Assembly: GCF_003853645.1 (NCBI RefSeq)
Contig: NZ_QTPO01000001.1
Coordinates: 186,001-250,000, forward strand
Origin: Burkholderia sp. Bp9143
GTDB lineage: Bacteria; Pseudomonadota; Gammaproteobacteria; Burkholderiales; Burkholderiaceae
DNA length: 64,000 nt
Direction of reading: 5' to 3'
The notes under the pieces are model-generated. The model was not told where the DNA came from. It made no database searches and saw only the letters and a program-made list of their open reading frames with translations. This document shows positions 61,084 through 64,000 of the stretch, piece after piece. The translations under genes and the position numbers were made by a program. Numbering within the stretch: position 1 is the first letter of the stretch; each line of letters opens with the position of its first letter.

Positions 61084-62145
61084 ATGGACACCCAACGCGC
61101 AGCGGTCGTCACGTACCGCGGCAAGGCGATCGAGAACACGCACGTTGCCGACGTGGCGGTGGTGGATGCCGGCGGCAGGCTGCTGTTCCGGCTCGGCGAT
61201 CCGTTCCGGACGACGCTCGCGCGCTCGGCCGCGAAGCCGGCCCAGGCATTGTCCGTGATCGAGACGGGCGCGCCCGACCGGTTCGGTTTCGACGACGCGG
61301 ACATTGCGCTGATGTGCGCGTCGCACAGCAGCGAGGAGCGGCACATCGCGCGCACGCGGGCGATGCTGGCGAAGGTCGATGCGCAGGAGTCGGATCTGCG
61401 GTGCGGCGGCCATGCGCCGCTGTCGGACGCGGTGTACCGGTCGTGGATCAAGCGCGACTACACGCCGACCGGCGTCTGCAGCAACTGTTCGGGCAAGCAT
61501 GTCGGGATGCTGGCCGGCGCGCGGTCGATCGGCGCCGCGATCGCCGACTACCATCTGCCCGAGCATCCGATGCAGGTGCGCGTCAAGCATGTGGTCGCCG
61601 ATGCGTGCGGCCTGCGCGACGACGAGGTCGACTGGGCGATCGACGGCTGCAACCTGCCGACGCCGGCGTTCCCGCTCGACCGCCTCGCGCGTCTTTACGC
61701 ATCGCTGGCCGACGGCGCGGATACGCTGGAAGCCGGCGCAGCGACGACCGATCGCGTGCGCGCGCTGGCGCGCATTCATCATGCGATGACGGCCCATCCG
61801 GAACTGGTCGCCGGAGAAGGACGCTACTGCACGGTGCTGATGGACGCGTTCGAAGGGCAGGTCGTCGGCAAGCTCGGCGCGGATGCGTGCTACGGCATCG
61901 GTGTACGCGCGTCGGCGCGCACGCGGGCACTCGGCGCCGAAGGCGCGCTTGGCATCTCGGTGAAGATCGAGGACGGCAACATCGACGTGCTGTACATGAT
62001 GGTCAGCGAACTGCTCGAACGGCTGCAGATCGGCACGGACGCGCAGCGCGCGCGGCTCGCCGCGTTCCACCGGCCGAAGATGCTGAACACGCAGGGTATC
62101 GAGATCGGGCACGCGACGTTCCCGTTCGAATTGCAGCCGGCCTGA
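61084..62145 (+). CDS. Asparaginase (Rhizobium etli-type, PF06089 asparaginase II)
   Basis: The 353-residue protein belongs to the AnsA family of R. etli, unlike the common AnsB type. It has RSAAKPAQALSVIETGAPDR with the catalytic Ser and Lys pair, ALMCASHSSEERHIARTRAM, and GVCSNCSGKHVGML with two Cys around the active site. It hydrolyses asparagine to aspartate and ammonia. The nearby aspartate ammonia-lyase gene would carry the aspartate on to fumarate. No signal peptide is present, so it is cytoplasmic. Confidence 0.9.
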   Translation: MDTQRAAVVTYRGKAIENTHVADVAVVDAGGRLLFRLGDPFRTTLARSAAKPAQALSVIETGAPDRFGFDDADIALMCASHSSEERHIARTRAMLAKVDAQESDLRCGGHAPLSDAVYRSWIKRDYTPTGVCSNCSGKHVGMLAGARSIGAAIADYHLPEHPMQVRVKHVVADACGLRDDEVDWAIDGCNLPTPAFPLDRLARLYASLADGADTLEAGAATTDRVRALARIHHAMTAHPELVAGEGRYCTVLMDAFEGQVVGKLGADACYGIGVRASARTRALGAEGALGISVKIEDGNIDVLYMMVSELLERLQIGTDAQRARLAAFHRPKMLNTQGIEIGHATFPFELQPA

Positions 62146-62244
62146 AGGGCGACAACGCGTCGATGCCGCGTGCCGTGGCGGCAGGTGCGGCGCGCATCGG
62201 CGCTGGCCTGCTGGCCGGCGCGCCTGCGGCCGCCCGCGCGGCCG

Positions 62245-63219
62245 CTACGCGCCGGCGTCGCGAATCTTCATCAGCTCGACCTCGGACAGCTCGCCGATGT
62301 GCGCGAGATGCTCCGCGAGGAAGTCCTTCAGCACGCGCAGCTTCGCCGAGCTGCGCCGGTTCGCGAGATACGCGATGTAGATGTAGTCGCCCGTGAGCTT
62401 GTTCTGCAGCCGATAGCGCGGCAGCACGGCTTCGAGGCGGCCGCTCGCGAGCAGGTCGCGCACCAGCCAGATCTCGAATTCGGCGATGCCGAGCCCCGCG
62501 CAGGTCGCGTCGAGCAGCAGCTCGGAATGATCGGTGACGAGGTTGCCCGCCGGCAGCACGCTGTGCCGTGCGTCGCCACGCACGAGTTCCCAGCGCGGAT
62601 CGCCTTCGGGATGCACGTAGCGCAGGCAGTTGTGATGCCGCAGGTCGTCCGGTGTCGCGGGGCGCCCGCAGCGGTCGAGGTAGCCGGGTGTCGCGCACAG
62701 GATGCTGTCGTTGCGCGACAGCCGGTGGACGACGAGGTTGTCCAGATAGTTCTCGCCCTCGTGAATGTCGAGGTCGAAGCCGCCGGCGACGAGGTCGTTG
62801 TGGTTGTCGGTGAGCCGCACGTCGAGCTGGATCGTCGGGTAGCGCGCGAGAAACGGTGCGATCAGCGGCGCGAGGTGACGGCGGCCGAACGCGACCGGCG
62901 CGGTGAGCTTCAGCGGGCCGCTCGGCTGTGAATTGAGCTCGGCGACGACGCGCAGCGTGTCGTCGAGATCGGCGATCAGCGTGACCGCGCGTTCCAGGTA
63001 AATGTGGCCGGCCTCGGTCAGCGTCACGCTGTGCGTCGAGCGATGCAGCAGCGCGACGCCGAGCGCGTCCTCGATCGCCGTGACCTTGCGCGCGACGGTG
63101 GACGTCGACACGTGCATCTCCTTCGCGACAGCGGAAAAGCTCCCCATTTCGACGACGCGCACGAACGCGCGCATCGCGCCGAGGTGATCGATGCCGGTGT
63201 CTCTCGCCGTTGTTTTCAT
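62245..63219 (-). CDS. LysR family regulator next to aspA
   Basis: The 324-residue protein has the LysR DNA-binding domain (HLGAMRAFVRVVEMGSFSAV, then STSTVARKVTAIEDALGVAL) and effector domain of the CrgA-like class. It is divergent from aspA with a 155-base gap, so it most likely controls aspA in response to an amino acid. It is also convergent with the asparaginase gene. Confidence 0.9.
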   Translation of the reverse strand: MKTTARDTGIDHLGAMRAFVRVVEMGSFSAVAKEMHVSTSTVARKVTAIEDALGVALLHRSTHSVTLTEAGHIYLERAVTLIADLDDTLRVVAELNSQPSGPLKLTAPVAFGRRHLAPLIAPFLARYPTIQLDVRLTDNHNDLVAGGFDLDIHEGENYLDNLVVHRLSRNDSILCATPGYLDRCGRPATPDDLRHHNCLRYVHPEGDPRWELVRGDARHSVLPAGNLVTDHSELLLDATCAGLGIAEFEIWLVRDLLASGRLEAVLPRYRLQNKLTGDYIYIAYLANRRSSAKLRVLKDFLAEHLAHIGELSEVELMKIRDAGA

Positions 63220-63374
63220 TCATCTCTCGCTGTTGCGTCCCACGCAAAACCGCTTTCGATAATACAGAATCGAGCTTCTTTATGCAAAGGCATAGAATGC
63301 GATCCCGTCGTACCGGGAAGCGGTGAACGCAGCCGGTTTCCCGCGGCGGCACGAGACATTTCAGGAGGGACACC

Positions 63375-64000
63375 ATGACGGAAAACGGCTTCCGCGTCGA
63401 AGCGGATCTCTTAGGGAAACGAAGCATTCCGGATTCGGCGTACTACGGCGTCCATACGCTGCGCGCGAAGGAGAACTTCGACATTTCGGGGCGCACGATC
63501 GCGTCGCTGCCTTACCTCGTCATGGCGCTCGCGGCCGTGAAGGAAGCCGCGGCCGATGCGAACTGCGAGCTCGGGCTGCTGCCGGCTGCGTATCGCGACG
63601 CGATCGCTACCGCGTGCGTCGAGATCCGGGAAGGCCGCCTGCACGACCAGTTCGTGGTCGACATCATCCAGGGCGGGGCCGGCACGTCGACCAACATGAA
63701 CGCCAACGAGGTGATCTGCAACCGCGCGCTCGAAATCATGGGGCATGCACGCGGGCAGTACGAATACCTGCATCCCAACGAGCACGTCAATCTCGCGCAG
63801 AGCACGAACGACGTCTATCCGACCGCGATCCGGGTCGCGACCTGCTTCGCGGTCGAGCATCTGCTCGAGGCGATGGCGCGCCTGCGCGATGCGTTCGCGG
63901 AGAAGGCCGACGCGTTCTCGGGCCTCCTGAAGCTCGGCCGCACGCAGCTGCAGGACGCCGTGCCGATGACGCTCGGCCAGGAGTTCTCGACCTACGTGGT
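63375..64000 (+). CDS. aspA: Aspartate ammonia-lyase (3' end outside the window)
   Basis: The first 208 residues show the fumarase/aspartase superfamily. They include EADLLGKRSIPDSAYYGVHT and the segment QGGAGTSTNMNANEVICNRA (substrate-binding region B), and NLAQSTNDVYPTAIR. The last ends T-N-D-V-Y-P-T as in AspA, where fumarases differ. It converts aspartate to fumarate and ammonia. A GGAGGG site lies six bases before the ATG. The gene is cut by the end of the window at 64000, before the catalytic Ser loop. Confidence 0.92.
   Translation, partial: MTENGFRVEADLLGKRSIPDSAYYGVHTLRAKENFDISGRTIASLPYLVMALAAVKEAAADANCELGLLPAAYRDAIATACVEIREGRLHDQFVVDIIQGGAGTSTNMNANEVICNRALEIMGHARGQYEYLHPNEHVNLAQSTNDVYPTAIRVATCFAVEHLLEAMARLRDAFAEKADAFSGLLKLGRTQLQDAVPMTLGQEFSTYV

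Overview
This 64 kb window is high-GC DNA with tightly packed genes on both strands. The mix of gene families points to a Burkholderia, most likely the B. cepacia complex and probably a secondary chromosome. The evidence is a complete single-cluster Tad pilus locus, many LysR regulators each paired with a transporter or catabolic gene, DUF3005 and DUF4397/DUF4382 envelope proteins, a WspR-type diguanylate cyclase and typical Burkholderia codon use. No rRNA, tRNA, phage or CRISPR array was found. The organism call is inference from content.

Layout. 0.2-4.6 kb: a MarR regulator and an EmrA/OprM-type efflux operon that is decaying (nonsense codon in emrA, no emrB), then a GlxA/AraC-type regulator. 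4.6-5.5 kb: scrap DNA with a broken mug gene and the left end of an IS3-type insertion sequence. 5.5-9.8 kb: small lipoprotein, DUF4382 lipoprotein, Nudix hydrolase, nucleobase permease. 9.9-17.7 kb: LysR/SDR pair, a small oxidoreductase operon (ABM monooxygenase, iron alcohol dehydrogenase, DUF1089), sulfonate- and peptide-type binding proteins without their permeases. 18.3-29.1 kb: Tad pilus operon flp-cpaA-rcpC-rcpA-cpaD-tadZ-tadA-B-C-D-E-G, with a candidate promoter and a long leader. 29.1-31.5 kb: two glycosyltransferases. 31.7-35.9 kb: binding protein, LysR and a DHA2 efflux pump. 35.9-39.4 kb: LysR, hydantoin-racemase-like enzyme and NCS1 permease. 39.6-42.7 kb: accessory stretch with lipoproteins, a DUF3005 protein and relics of a molybdopterin dehydrogenase/cytochrome c operon. 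42.8-48.0 kb: valine/propionate-type mmsA-mmsB with an MHS-family transporter and LysR regulator; four 49-bp hairpin repeats lie between mmsA and mmsB. 48.1-54.8 kb: haloacid dehalogenase and a cyclic-di-GMP cluster (GAF-PAS-GGDEF-EAL protein, WspR-like cyclase, WspF/CheB-like methylesterase) interrupted by a TnpB element. 55.2-58.4 kb: DUF969-DUF979-DUF2891 cassette. 58.5-64 kb: TonB-dependent siderophore receptor with a Fur-like site, asparaginase, LysR and the start of aspartate ammonia-lyase.

The most interesting items are: the TnpB RNA-guided nuclease, whose RuvC-II glutamate is missing in a way that recalls the rearranged-active-site TnpB/Fanzor group and whose predicted guide lies at the end of a cheB/wspF gene; the 49-bp hairpin array between mmsA and mmsB; a hydantoin-racemase-like protein with the Gly/Cys pattern of arylmalonate decarboxylase; the WspR-like cyclase with a degenerate inhibitory site; and several relics (emrA, mug, IS3, molybdenum dehydrogenase) that mark places where the chromosome is being lost or rearranged.
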